The notes under the pieces are model-generated. The model was not told the origin of the DNA. It made no database searches and saw nothing but the letters and a program-made list of their open reading frames with translations. Positions 8,399 to 17,268 of a DNA stretch of 36,342 nucleotides are shown here, piece by piece (position 1 is the stretch's first letter; the number at the start of each line of letters is the position of its first letter). This stretch comes from Oligoflexus sp. (GTDB lineage: Bacteria; Bdellovibrionota_B; Oligoflexia; Oligoflexales; Oligoflexaceae). The stretch spans positions 1-36,342 of the forward strand of contig NZ_DASTAT010000079.1 of assembly GCF_035712445.1 (NCBI RefSeq), in the 5' to 3' direction. Position numbers and translations under genes: made by a program.

Positions 8399-9658
8399 AT
8401 GGCAGGAAAAAACCACAAGGATAAAGCGATGCTCACCGCCGCCGAGGCCTGCGCCTTGCTCGGCATCAAGGCCCAGACGCTCTATGCTTATGTCAGCCGT
8501 GGGCTGCTTCGAGCCGAATCGCATCCTGGCCACACCGGAAAACTTTACGCCCGCGATGATCTGGAAGCACTCCTGGCGCGCAGCCGGGCCCGCTCGGGAC
8601 ACGGTCCGACGGCGGCCAGCGCCATGCGCTGGGGTGATCCGATTTTGGATTCAGCCATCACCTGCATTCAAAGCGGACAGATCTATTACCGCGGCTATGC
8701 CCTGCGCGAACTTCTGCGCAAAGGCTTGAACTTTGAACAGGTCGCCGAACTTCTCTGGTCCGGTGACCTGCCGAATCATAAAGTGGAATGGACCGGGCTG
8801 AACCTCAGCATTCCCCAGGACAACAGCACAATCGCAGCTTCCCTGCCGCGGCGTCTCCTGTTTCAACTCGCAAGGATGGCCCTTTATGATCCCGAAGGCC
8901 CGGACGAATTGCTCGATCAATCCTTGCGTCGCGCCCGCGCTATCATTCATCACAGCGTGAACGTCGTTTTTCCAAGGACCTCGGCGGCCCCCGAGACTCT
9001 CGCCATGCGCATGGCCGCCTCGCTCGGACTTTTTCAGGACGAGGCCGTGGACGCTCTGGAAACCGCACTGATCGCCAGCGCGGATCATGAACTGAATGCG
9101 TCTACGTTCGCCGCACGCGTCGCCGCCTCCACCGGCGCCGACCTTTACGCCAGTCTTCTGGCCGGCCTCGCAAGTTTCTCCGGTCGGCATCACGGTCTGG
9201 CTTCGCTGGATGTGCACGCGTTTTTAACCGAGCCGCCTGCCGGCTGGTCACGTAAAAGACAGCTGCAGGCTCTGATGGAAACGAATCAGCAGCCGCCAGG
9301 TTTTGGTCACCGGCTTTATACCGAAGGCGATCCCCGGGTCGAACCGCTCCTGCAAAAAGCCCGCGCCCTCGCCGCTGTGCGCAAAGGCGAAGCGCAGCGT
9401 TGGATGGATGAAGTGGACAGCGTCCTGACCCTGGCGAAATCCCTGGGCTGCCCCTGGCCCAATCTTGATTTTGGCTTGGTGGCTGTGGCCTTGACTTTGG
9501 GTTTGGATCGGGAAGGTGCGACCGCGCTTTTCATTCTCGGCCGTTTGGCAGGTTGGACCGCGCATATTCTGGAACAAAGGCAGCAGGGTTTTTTACTGCG
9601 CCCGCGCGCCCGTTATGTGGGCCGCGCGCCGGCCCCTGCATCTCCGGGTCGAACGTGA
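8399..9658 (+). CDS. Citrate synthase with N-terminal MerR-type HTH domain
   Basis: A 419-residue protein. Residues ~10-62 form a MerR/excisionase-like helix-turn-helix (MLTAAEACALLGIKAQTLYA, then YVSRGLLR and GKLYARDDLEALLAR). The rest is a citrate synthase fold: DHELNASTFAAR (His230), GFGHRLYTEGDPR (His304) and WPNLDFG (Asp357), ending RPRARYVG. The usual PLHGG motif is replaced by GRHHGLA (His264/His265). The fold is certain; catalytic competence and DNA binding are not. HTH-bearing citrate synthase homologues are known as a distinct group, often near a second citrate synthase, as here. GAAAGGAG lies upstream of the ATG. It is likely co-transcribed with the M14 peptidase and ends 4 bp before the convergent RCC1-type gene. 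Confidence 0.85.
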   Translation: MAGKNHKDKAMLTAAEACALLGIKAQTLYAYVSRGLLRAESHPGHTGKLYARDDLEALLARSRARSGHGPTAASAMRWGDPILDSAITCIQSGQIYYRGYALRELLRKGLNFEQVAELLWSGDLPNHKVEWTGLNLSIPQDNSTIAASLPRRLLFQLARMALYDPEGPDELLDQSLRRARAIIHHSVNVVFPRTSAAPETLAMRMAASLGLFQDEAVDALETALIASADHELNASTFAARVAASTGADLYASLLAGLASFSGRHHGLASLDVHAFLTEPPAGWSRKRQLQALMETNQQPPGFGHRLYTEGDPRVEPLLQKARALAAVRKGEAQRWMDEVDSVLTLAKSLGCPWPNLDFGLVAVALTLGLDREGATALFILGRLAGWTAHILEQRQQGFLLRPRARYVGRAPAPASPGRT

Positions 9659-9662
9659 AGGC

Positions 9663-10751
9663 TCAGGGCGGTCCCGCAAGAATTTCCGGCTCCATGCCCC
9701 AGCAGAAATATTCCCCCGTCGTCAGCTGCGAGCAGGTGCGATCGGGGCTGGCGATCAAGGTCGCCGACGCCACAGGCAAAGGCACGCGCACAGGAATCAA
9801 TCCGCCCTGCGTTTCCGACCCTAAGAATTCGCGCGCGCCCCAGCACCAGACAGAACCATCGACGAGCTGCGCACAGGAATGCCGTGATCCCAGAGCCAAA
9901 GTCGAAGCCTTGGCAGGCAGTCCACGTACAACATGGGGCTCAAGCTGTTTATCCCCTTCCATGCCGAGCTGCTGATCACTGTTACTGCCCCAGCACTGAA
10001 CTTCACCCGCGGAATTGATGGCACAGACATGCTGCGATCCCGCTTCCATCACCGTCGCAAATCCGGAAAATCCGGCGATAGCGACGGGCTCGGATTCTGA
10101 GCGCAAGGAACTGCCAAGTCCCAGCTGGCCGGCACTGTTATCACCCCAGCAAAAAATTGCGCCCGTATCACCGCGCAACGCACAGGAAAAACTTTCACCG
10201 GAACGCAGCTGACGAATGGAGCGCAGTCCTTTAACACTGGCGAGTGTAAAAGGGCCGCGCGTGGAAAGATCACCGCACGCAACCTGACCGTCCACAGCCA
10301 GAACGCAGACCTTATCCTTTTGCAGCGCCAGGGACAGAATGGAACTTGGGAATTTTCCACTCAGAAGAATGGAATCCTGATCCGAGGACGGAAGCGAACG
10401 TGTTCTTTGCGGCTGCCAGCAGAGAACCCGATTCTCCAAGGACGCGGGCCTCACCCCCACCGCACAGCTGACCGTGGCGCGTGCCATCAGCTGGCGAATG
10501 ACAGGCGTGCTGCCTGCGGCGCGCAGTGCCTGCCAGCTGGCAGGGGCCGAGGTTTTTCCCTCACTGCCGAGGCACTGACCCTGACCTTTTTTATTTTGCA
10601 GACAGGCATAGCCTTCCCCCAATGCAAGAGGCTGTCCCTTTGCAGCGGACGCGACCGGAGCCGGCAGGCCTGCGGCGGGAGATGTTTGCAGGGTCGAGCG
10701 ACAGCCGATCACACCGAAAAGCAAAACCATGTGAAAAAACAGACAGCGCAC
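9663..10751 (-). CDS. RCC1-repeat lipoprotein
   Basis: A 362-residue protein starting at GTG (10751) with AGGAGG 6-7 bp upstream. A lipoprotein signal ends FGVIGC (Cys17). The rest is a series of RCC1-like beta-propeller blades: FSCALRGDTGAIFCWGDNSA with GQLGLG, then HVCAINSAGEVQCWGSNSDQ with QLG, then HSCAQLVDGSVWCWG, and a final TCSQLTTGEYFCWG. In each blade a Cys pair (xxCA ... CWG) could form a disulphide in the periplasm. RCC1-type propellers in bacteria are envelope or surface proteins, probably with a protein-binding role. The gene is convergent with citrate synthase and has no obvious operon partner. Confidence 0.85.
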   Translation of the reverse strand: MRCLFFHMVLLFGVIGCRSTLQTSPAAGLPAPVASAAKGQPLALGEGYACLQNKKGQGQCLGSEGKTSAPASWQALRAAGSTPVIRQLMARATVSCAVGVRPASLENRVLCWQPQRTRSLPSSDQDSILLSGKFPSSILSLALQKDKVCVLAVDGQVACGDLSTRGPFTLASVKGLRSIRQLRSGESFSCALRGDTGAIFCWGDNSAGQLGLGSSLRSESEPVAIAGFSGFATVMEAGSQHVCAINSAGEVQCWGSNSDQQLGMEGDKQLEPHVVRGLPAKASTLALGSRHSCAQLVDGSVWCWGAREFLGSETQGGLIPVRVPLPVASATLIASPDRTCSQLTTGEYFCWGMEPEILAGPP

Positions 10752-11204
10752 GGGGGACCTCCTGTTGCTTCTATTCTGACTGATCCCGCCGTCGAGGGTG
10801 AGCCCCTTTTTTATGATGTTTTGATAAAAGGAAACGCTTTTACAGGGGAGGTCGGTGATTAAAGAAAAATTTAATAGCCTGAGTCAGCCGCGTTTGACGT
10901 CGCCCAACCCGTCTCATCCAAGTCAGGAGGTGCCTTTCGCCAATCGAAGTTTGCATATGCCGAAATCATCGAGCTCATCCTGTTAAAAATCTAGAAACGT
11001 TGAAGTTTCAGACCCCCTTGCCTATCCCGTTCGACCTTCTGCGAAGAATTACCCCGCCCGGTTTTGCAGAGGTCTCTTAACAATTCAACCCATTGAATAA
11101 TTCCATAAAAAGTGTTCCAACATATTCAGTGATTTTTAATCGCAGTCATGTGATAGTGCCCCGCTCCGGTTTTTTTAAGTGCCAATCCTCGGCCTGGAAT
11201 TCAT
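10752..11204. other. Intergenic gap between divergent genes
   Basis: A 453-bp gap between the RCC1 lipoprotein (leftward) and the hybrid kinase (rightward). It is AT-richer than the surrounding genes. It holds one short reading frame with a good ribosome site (listed separately) and otherwise nothing recognised. Promoters for both flanking genes are expected here but none is clear. Confidence 0.5.
10855..10986 (+). CDS. Candidate 43-residue peptide
   Basis: A short reading frame starting GTG at 10855, preceded by AGGGGAGG at ~4 bp, and ending TAA at 10984-10986. The product begins MIKEKFNSLSQPRLTS and is rich in Ser and Pro, ending in five serines and a cysteine. It has no transmembrane segment and no recognised family. 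The ribosome site is the main support; the composition could equally arise by chance. Confidence 0.25.
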   Translation: MIKEKFNSLSQPRLTSPNPSHPSQEVPFANRSLHMPKSSSSSC

Positions 11205-13925
11205 GTGATAGAAGAGCAAGACACCATACTCGACCAGATATTCGACAGCTCACCTGCCGGTATGCTGCTGACACTCGGTCCCCGGCACACTGTCGCCAGG
11301 GTCAACCGCAGGTATTATGAAATTATGGGTATCGAGGAACAGGCAAATGAACGGCCGACCCTTGATCTTATCGTGAGCCTACTCAATCTGGTGTATGAGT
11401 CCGGTGAAGCGCACAGCAGCTTTGAATTTCCCGTTGTCATCAAAAAGCCCAGCGGGGCCCTCAGCTTCACCTACCTTGATGTCTGCCTTCAGCCCCTCTT
11501 TAACAAGGAGCGAGAGGTATACGGCATACTCACGCAGGCTTTCGATGTGACGGCAAAGGTCCTGGCCCGCGACAGCTCGGAACGATCCCGGCGGGCGATC
11601 GAAAATGAACGGCGCAACCTGCGTACTCTTTTTCAGCACACGCCGGAACTGGTCTGCATACTCAGCGGCCCTGATTTTGTCTTTGAATTTGTGAATGATG
11701 CTCACATTAAAGTACTGGGTTTCGATGCGACTGGTATGACCGTGCAGGAAGCTCAGCCCGATGCCGTCGCGATGCTCGCTCTTTTGAAAGAGATCTATCG
11801 TCTGGGTCGACCCGTGTCCTTTCATGAGTACCCCATGGTGATCCGCAATGAAGTCCGTTATTTTAATATGACCTATTCACCCTCCCGCGATGAGTCTGGC
11901 ACTATAGACGGGGTTTTGGCGCTGGGAATCGACGTGACTGATCAGGTGCGTTCCCGTCAGGCTTTGGAACAAAGTCAGGCGCGCTTTCAACAGCTGGCCG
12001 ATTCCATGCCGCAGATCGTGTACGTCTCGACTCCCGAGGGCGCGGTCAAATTTTTGAATGCCCGCTGGCGTGAATACACGGGAACCTACGATACGATCAT
12101 CAACACCCGAGGCACGATTGATCTGATTCATCCAGACGATTGGTCGGCGTGCGATGCCGCGTGGATTAAAGCGGTGCAGAATAAGGAAACGTTTGCCTGC
12201 GAAATTCGGCTTCGGAATCACGAGGGCTACTATCGCTGGTTCATCACCAGGGCTGTGCCTCATATCATCAATGACGAGATAGTCGAATGGTTCGGCACCT
12301 CGACCGACATCCATGATCAGAAGCAGGCTGCCGAAGAGCTGGCCCGCTCCACGGAGCGTTACCGCTCCGTCTTCCAGGACTGCCCTGTCCCCATGCTGGT
12401 GATGGACCCCAATTCCGGCCAGATTCTCGATGTCAACAACATCGCTCTGACGACCTACGGATACAGCCGCGAGGAATTCCTGACCTTGAACGCGTCTGAC
12501 ATGAGACCCGCCGAGGATCGTCCAGCGTTCTGGCTCACGATGAAGGAACTGCCTTTTAAGAAGGAACGCTTTCTGCAGCGGAGGGCACAGCATCAAAGGA
12601 AAGACGGCAGCATCCTCCACGCGGAAATAACCCTGCGCGACATCCTGCTCGATGGGCGCTGGATGCGGCTGGCGGCGATCGTGGATATCACCAAGCGCGT
12701 GACGGTCGAAGAGCAGCTGCACCAGCTGATGAAAAAACTGAAACTGGCCAAAGAGGAAGCCGAGCGTTCGAATAACCTGAAGTCAGCATTTTTAGCCAAC
12801 ATGTCGCATGAAATCCGCACGCCTTTGGGGGCCATGCTCGGCTTCGCCGATCTGCTGCGCGATCCCAATATTTCGCAGGATGAACACTCGAATTACCTGA
12901 ACATCCTCGTCCGCAACGGCGAGCAGCTGTCCATCATCATCAACGATATTTTGGATCTGTCCAAAGTCGAGGCGGGTCATCTGACTTTGGAATTCCTCGA
13001 CGTGGATCCGAAAACCATCGTCACCGACGTGTTCACGCTGCTGGACATCAAGGCTCGCGAAAAAAACCTGACGCTGACCTATGAAGCTGATCCCAGCACT
13101 CCTCAGCAATTGACTACGGATCCTGTGCGGGTTCGCCAGGTTCTTGTGAATCTGATGAGCAACGCCATCAAGTTTACGCCGCACGGCTCGGTCCAGGTGC
13201 GGAGCTTCGGTGAAAGCAACGGACAGGGCCGGGTCCATATGGGCTTTGAAATCACCGACACCGGCATCGGCATTGCCGCCGAGCAGCAGGAACAGATTTT
13301 TGAAATGTTCGTGCAGGCCGAGGATTCCACGACCCGTAAATTCGGGGGAACCGGCCTGGGTCTCGCTCTCTCGCGAAAATTGGCTCGGGCTTTGGGTGGC
13401 GATGTCCGCGTCGTCAGGAGCGAACCTGGGGCTGGCAGCACCTTTCTTTTCACGCTGACCGATCTTCCCGAGCTACGGGTCAAGCAGGATGCGTCCGAAC
13501 AGAAGGCGGTCCAAGCCCCCGGGCCCGCCTCTGCACCCAGTGCGGACAGCGTTTCGCTGGAGGGTCTGAAAATCCTGGTGGTGGATGATGCACCGGATAT
13601 CCGGTCTTTGATTTCTTTTCTGCTGATGCGCGCAGGGGCCAGCGTTGATTTCGCTGAAAATGGAATCGAAGGCTACCGCAAGGCCTTGAGCGAGTGCTAC
13701 GATATGGTGCTGATGGACATTCAGATGCCGCAGATGGATGGCTATACGGCGACGATGAAACTTCGCGAACAGGGCTATCACAAACCCATTATCGCGCTGA
13801 CAGCCCATGCCATGACCGAGGCGCGCAAGAAGTGTTTGTCCGTCGGTTGCACGGGACATCTGACCAAACCCATCAATCCCTCACACCTGCTCAGCGTCGT
13901 GGCTTTCCACGCCCGTCACGAATAA
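11205..13925 (+). CDS. Hybrid histidine kinase with four PAS domains and a receiver
   Basis: A 906-residue soluble sensor kinase with no transmembrane segment. Four PAS-type domains lie at ~5-120, ~145-255, ~260-375 and ~385-505. The third has the PAS/PAC signature (IHPDDW, then GYYRWFITRAVPH). A short coiled coil follows, then HisKA with the phospho-accepting His535 (ANMSHEIRTPLGAMLGFADL). The ATPase domain has the N box VNLMSNAIKF (Asn653), DTGIGI, and FGGTGLGLALS. The C-terminal receiver has VVDDAPDIR and phospho-acceptor Asp838 (VLMDIQMPQMDG), with a conserved Lys in LTKPI. It should sense a cytoplasmic cue and pass phosphate internally, then to an HPt partner not seen nearby. The GTG start at 11205 is the first in frame and has no strong ribosome site, so the start is uncertain. 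It ends 4 bp from the convergent ohrR. Confidence 0.9.
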   Translation: MIEEQDTILDQIFDSSPAGMLLTLGPRHTVARVNRRYYEIMGIEEQANERPTLDLIVSLLNLVYESGEAHSSFEFPVVIKKPSGALSFTYLDVCLQPLFNKEREVYGILTQAFDVTAKVLARDSSERSRRAIENERRNLRTLFQHTPELVCILSGPDFVFEFVNDAHIKVLGFDATGMTVQEAQPDAVAMLALLKEIYRLGRPVSFHEYPMVIRNEVRYFNMTYSPSRDESGTIDGVLALGIDVTDQVRSRQALEQSQARFQQLADSMPQIVYVSTPEGAVKFLNARWREYTGTYDTIINTRGTIDLIHPDDWSACDAAWIKAVQNKETFACEIRLRNHEGYYRWFITRAVPHIINDEIVEWFGTSTDIHDQKQAAEELARSTERYRSVFQDCPVPMLVMDPNSGQILDVNNIALTTYGYSREEFLTLNASDMRPAEDRPAFWLTMKELPFKKERFLQRRAQHQRKDGSILHAEITLRDILLDGRWMRLAAIVDITKRVTVEEQLHQLMKKLKLAKEEAERSNNLKSAFLANMSHEIRTPLGAMLGFADLLRDPNISQDEHSNYLNILVRNGEQLSIIINDILDLSKVEAGHLTLEFLDVDPKTIVTDVFTLLDIKAREKNLTLTYEADPSTPQQLTTDPVRVRQVLVNLMSNAIKFTPHGSVQVRSFGESNGQGRVHMGFEITDTGIGIAAEQQEQIFEMFVQAEDSTTRKFGGTGLGLALSRKLARALGGDVRVVRSEPGAGSTFLFTLTDLPELRVKQDASEQKAVQAPGPASAPSADSVSLEGLKILVVDDAPDIRSLISFLLMRAGASVDFAENGIEGYRKALSECYDMVLMDIQMPQMDGYTATMKLREQGYHKPIIALTAHAMTEARKKCLSVGCTGHLTKPINPSHLLSVVAFHARHE

Positions 13926-13929
13926 GGGA

Positions 13930-14406
13930 TCAGGTTTCCGAAGCCGGCAACTTGCTGCCGCGCATCTCCTGGAGCTTATGCAGAAGCCATTTCAGTTCCT
14001 CGCGCATCCGCACCACATCCTTTTCATCGACTTCCGCAACGCAGCGCATGGCACCCGGTATCGCCGCCGCCTTCTGCTGCAGCTTGCGGCCCTTGGCGGT
14101 CAGGCGCACGCGAATCTCGCGTTCGTCCTCTTTCGCGCGGTCGCGAGTCAGAAAACCTTCTTTTTCCAGGCGTTTCACCAAAGGCGTAAGGGTGCCCGAA
14201 TCAAGGTAAAGGCGCTCACCCAGGCGTTTCAGTGGAATTCCATCCTGCTCCCACAGCACCATGAAAACAAGGTACTGCGGATAGGTGATGCCAAGGGGGT
14301 CCAAATACCCGCGATAGGCCTGAGTCATCGCCTTCGACGCCGCATAAAGGGCGAAACAAAGCTGATTGTCGAGCAATTGGTCCTCATTTGGACACAGTTC
14401 GGTCAT
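13930..14406 (-). CDS. ohrR: Organic hydroperoxide regulator OhrR (MarR family)
   Basis: A 158-residue MarR-family repressor. The N-terminal motif DNQLCFALYAASKAMTQAYR carries the reactive cysteine (Cys17) that senses organic hydroperoxides. The winged helix reads LKRLGERLYLDSGTLTPLVK, then EDEREIRVRLTAKG. A second cysteine at 122 sits 105 residues after the first, the spacing of the 2-Cys OhrR type in which oxidation forms a disulphide and releases DNA. I place the start at 14406 (GGGGGA upstream) rather than the longer 14544 reading, because family proteins begin near the NQLCFALY motif. It lies just downstream of ohr on the same strand. It likely represses ohr and possibly itself through the palindromes at 14972-14992 and 14465-14478. 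Confidence 0.9.
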   Translation of the reverse strand: MTELCPNEDQLLDNQLCFALYAASKAMTQAYRGYLDPLGITYPQYLVFMVLWEQDGIPLKRLGERLYLDSGTLTPLVKRLEKEGFLTRDRAKEDEREIRVRLTAKGRKLQQKAAAIPGAMRCVAEVDEKDVVRMREELKWLLHKLQEMRGSKLPASET

Positions 14407-14464
14407 GGTTTCCCCCAAATTAGCCTTACTGATGCAAGATAATCCGAAACCTCGCAAGCTTTCA

Positions 14465-14478
14465 ATGCACTTGTGCAT
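14465..14478. promoter_or_regulatory. Palindrome upstream of ohrR
   Basis: ATGCAC-TT-GTGCAT is a perfect 14-bp palindrome ~59 bp upstream of the ohrR start. It shares the TGCAC/GTGCA core with the inverted repeat upstream of ohr, so it may be a second OhrR site for autoregulation. Confidence 0.45.
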
Positions 14479-14488
14479 GAGGGGGAGC

Positions 14489-14513
14489 TGAGCGGGCCCG
14501 ACTGTCCCGCTCA
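14489..14513 (-). terminator. Hairpin downstream of ohr, no U-tract
   Basis: TGAGCGGG (14489-14496) and CCCGCTCA (14506-14513) form a perfect 8-bp stem between ohr and ohrR. It follows the ohr stop on the minus strand but lacks a run of T. It could attenuate read-through or protect the ohr mRNA 3' end. Confidence 0.4.
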
Positions 14514-14524
14514 CGCTGCTGAAC

Positions 14525-14953
14525 TTAAATAACTCGCTCTCCACGCAGGGAAATCGTCAGATCAATGTTGCCTCGGGTGGCGTTGGAATAGGGGCAGACC
14601 TTGTGGGCGGCGACGATCAGTTGCTGGGCCACGATGGGCTCAACACCTTGAATATCAAGGTCCATGGCGACTCCGACATTGAAGTGGCCATCATCGTAGG
14701 ACTGCAGATCCACCTGAACGGAGATGCTGGTGCCCTCAAGTTTTACTTTTTTCAGCTGGGCGATGTGCAGAACCGCATTTTCAAAGCAGGCGCCGTAACC
14801 GGCTGCAAAGAGCTGTTCGGGGTTGCTGGCTGTCTTGGAACCGCCGAGGCTCCGTGGGGTCGAGAGGGGCATATCAAGGATGCCGTCATCGGATTTCACC
14901 TGACCGTTGCGACCACCGCTTGCCGTAACCTTGGTAGAATAAAGAACTTTCAT
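14525..14953 (-). CDS. ohr: Organic hydroperoxide reductase Ohr
   Basis: A 142-residue Ohr/OsmC-family thiol peroxidase that reduces organic and lipid hydroperoxides. The two catalytic cysteines are present: Cys56 in AAGYGACFENAV and Cys120 in HKVCPYSNATRGNID. The supporting Arg (ASGGRNG) and Glu (NPEQLFAAGY) of the Ohr active site are also there. Length matches the family. AGGAG lies 6-7 bp upstream of the ATG. The adjacent ohrR and an inverted repeat in the promoter mark a peroxide-inducible unit. Cytoplasmic. Confidence 0.95.
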   Translation of the reverse strand: MKVLYSTKVTASGGRNGQVKSDDGILDMPLSTPRSLGGSKTASNPEQLFAAGYGACFENAVLHIAQLKKVKLEGTSISVQVDLQSYDDGHFNVGVAMDLDIQGVEPIVAQQLIVAAHKVCPYSNATRGNIDLTISLRGERVI

Positions 14954-14971
14954 GGGGATCTCCTAGTTTAT

Positions 14972-14992
14972 TGTGCAACATTGAATTGCACA
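14972..14992. promoter_or_regulatory. Inverted repeat in the ohr promoter, likely OhrR operator
   Basis: TGTGCAA (14972-14978), 7 bp, TTGCACA (14986-14992) is a perfect inverted repeat 19-39 bp upstream of the ohr start. On the minus strand a TATAAA hexamer lies just upstream at ~15003-14998, which would put the transcription start inside the repeat. That fits a repressor site. Binding by OhrR is inferred from position and symmetry. Confidence 0.6.
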
Positions 14993-15118
14993 CAACCTTT
15001 ATATCGGACTTTTTGGTAAAAAGTTAAGCTTTATTTGCGGGGCAGCGGTTTGAGTTTTCCTTCGGGACTCCGATAGGCCAAACAGATAAGTCTTTTCACA
15101 AAGTTGGAAGTCCCGCTC

Positions 15119-17092
15119 ATGCTGAAGACTCTCCTGCTCGGCCTCTTTCTGCTGCGGACCTCAGCCTTAATGGCAATATCCGTCCCGCAGATGGCGGAGC
15201 CGTACCTATCCATTTGGGAGGACAAGGGGGGCCAGACGGCCTTTCAGGATCTGGATGACGCTCGCTTCGTTCCTGCCACGCCGGACCGCTTGAATGCCGG
15301 CTACAGCACTTCGGTCTTCTGGCTTCGTCTTGATCTGCAAAATGCCAGCGCGACGACACTCGAACGATTCCTTGAAATTGAACTCGGCACCATCAGCCTT
15401 TACGATGTTTATGTGCGGGGCCAGACCGGGGCTATTCTGTCAGGGGGACAGAAAAGAAGCTGGAATCCTTCCCTGCATCATCGTCATCCGGTGGTGAACG
15501 TTACGCTGCCGCCCTACAGTCGGGGCAGCTGGTATATACGACTGGAAAACAACTACAGCCTTTGCATCATAGCCTGGCTTCACAGCCTTGAAAGCCTGGC
15601 GGCCAAGGAATCGCGGGAATCCTTGGTCTTCGGCACGTATACGGGCGTCATGGGTTTCGCTCTTCTCGTGTCGCTGTATGTTTTCTTCAGCACCCGGCAT
15701 CGCACGTTCCTGCATCTTGGAACGATGCTCCTCACCTATCATCTTGGTTTTCAGCTCACCAACCTCGGCGTGACCTGGATGAATCTTTGGCCGCAGTCCC
15801 TGGCCTGGGCGGATCGAGCCACCTTTGTGATGATCGAACTCAGCAGCATCGCCGGCATCATCTTCTTTCGCCATTCCCTGGAAATACCGCGCACGCTGCC
15901 CCAGATCGATCGCTGGCTCTGGCTGCCTTTGCTGAAAAGTCTCCTGGGCCTGGGTCTTTGCACCTTTGCCTTCAGTCCCCAGCTCGTATCCTTTTCCGTG
16001 CAGACGACCGGCGTTCTGCTCCTCTTCTATTACGGAGCGGGCATTTATCTTTGGCGCAAGGCCTATCCCCCCGCAGCCTATTACAGCATCGGCTGGATGC
16101 TCGTCATCCTCGTGAATATCCTTTCCATTCTGCAGGCGGCCGACCTTGTGCGCTTCGATGATCCCTGGTTCCGTTCCGCCGTTCGCTTTGAATTGCTCCT
16201 TCTGTCCTGTGCGCTTCATGCTGGATTTCTGGCCATCGCGATCGGCAACCAATTTCAAAAGGTGCAGAAGGATCGTGCCCGCGAGCAGGATGTGCGGCGC
16301 CGGCTTGAGAAAAATCTGGATGATGCCCATATCGTCCAGGAGGCTTTCATACCGGACGATCGCGAAGGGCCGGGCTTTGAAATCGTGACCTCGCATCATG
16401 CCTCGGCGCGGATTGGTGGGGACTGGCTCGGCTATCATCATGATGTCCGGCACAAGCGCCTGATTCTGGCCATCTGCGATGTCACAGGTCATGGGCTCCC
16501 GGCGGCCCTTTTAAGCGGCGCCATTCATGGGGCCTTCCATGGCCTGGCCCGCACCGAAGAAATGGATGCGTTGCCGGCTCCTGAACTTCTAAGCATGCTG
16601 ATGCGAAGACTCAACGACGTCGTGGGCATGACGGCGACGCATACTCCGCTGCTCGCCACGATGCTGATCCTGAGCATAGATCTGGAAAGCGGTCGCATGG
16701 ATTACCGGAACGCGGGCCATACGCCTCTTGTGGTAGTGCGTGACAATCGGCCTGTCTATATCCTGCAGGGTGGTTCCCCCTTGGGATTGAAGACCCAACC
16801 CAATATCGGTGCGGGGCATTATGAAGCCAGGACGGGGGACACTCTTTTCATTTATACCGATGGACTCCTGGATAACGTGCGTTCATCCAGACGCCTTCAG
16901 CTTCATCATCTGACCCGCCTTTTTTCAAGTGAAGATTCCTTGAGCGCCATCCAAAAGCGCATTGAGGAACTGGCAGGACCCGATGCTGCCGTCATGGAAG
17001 ATGATTGCTCGTACATCATCTGCCGTCTGCATGATCTTGCAGGACAGTCGCTGCCCATAGGCGGGTCCAGGTTGTGGAGAAAGAGCGTTTAA
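15119..17092 (+). CDS. 7TM-DISM receptor with SpoIIE-type PP2C phosphatase output
   Basis: A 657-residue membrane protein. A signal peptide (MLKTLLLGLFLLRTSALMA) leads into a periplasmic beta-rich 7TMR-DISM extracellular domain (~25-160: FWLRLDLQNAS, then GSWYIRLENNYSL). Seven hydrophobic helices follow at ~170-380 (7TMR-DISM). A short coiled coil (KVQKDRAREQDVRRRLEKNL) connects to a PP2C/SpoIIE phosphatase, with GGDWLGY, AICDVTGHGLPAALLSG, FIYTDGLLDN and a final DDCSYI carrying metal-binding aspartates. Such receptors sense small extracellular ligands and dephosphorylate a cytosolic Ser/Thr protein, often an anti-sigma-factor antagonist. No such partner is next to it. I chose the ATG at 15119 because it begins the signal peptide directly; a TTG at 15104 adds four residues only. 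Confidence 0.88.
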   Translation: MLKTLLLGLFLLRTSALMAISVPQMAEPYLSIWEDKGGQTAFQDLDDARFVPATPDRLNAGYSTSVFWLRLDLQNASATTLERFLEIELGTISLYDVYVRGQTGAILSGGQKRSWNPSLHHRHPVVNVTLPPYSRGSWYIRLENNYSLCIIAWLHSLESLAAKESRESLVFGTYTGVMGFALLVSLYVFFSTRHRTFLHLGTMLLTYHLGFQLTNLGVTWMNLWPQSLAWADRATFVMIELSSIAGIIFFRHSLEIPRTLPQIDRWLWLPLLKSLLGLGLCTFAFSPQLVSFSVQTTGVLLLFYYGAGIYLWRKAYPPAAYYSIGWMLVILVNILSILQAADLVRFDDPWFRSAVRFELLLLSCALHAGFLAIAIGNQFQKVQKDRAREQDVRRRLEKNLDDAHIVQEAFIPDDREGPGFEIVTSHHASARIGGDWLGYHHDVRHKRLILAICDVTGHGLPAALLSGAIHGAFHGLARTEEMDALPAPELLSMLMRRLNDVVGMTATHTPLLATMLILSIDLESGRMDYRNAGHTPLVVVRDNRPVYILQGGSPLGLKTQPNIGAGHYEARTGDTLFIYTDGLLDNVRSSRRLQLHHLTRLFSSEDSLSAIQKRIEELAGPDAAVMEDDCSYIICRLHDLAGQSLPIGGSRLWRKSV

Positions 17093-17268
17093 TTCCTCGT
17101 GAGCGGCCCAAGCGAAGTGCATGACGTGACCGTGCTTGCGCAACCCTGGATCCATTGTGGGCATCACCACCGGCCAACGACCACGCGTCTCAATGAACGC
17201 CGTTCAGCACCCGGATTCCGCACCCTGCCTCAGATCCCCAGTCCCTGCGCCCGGTTAACAATACCTAT

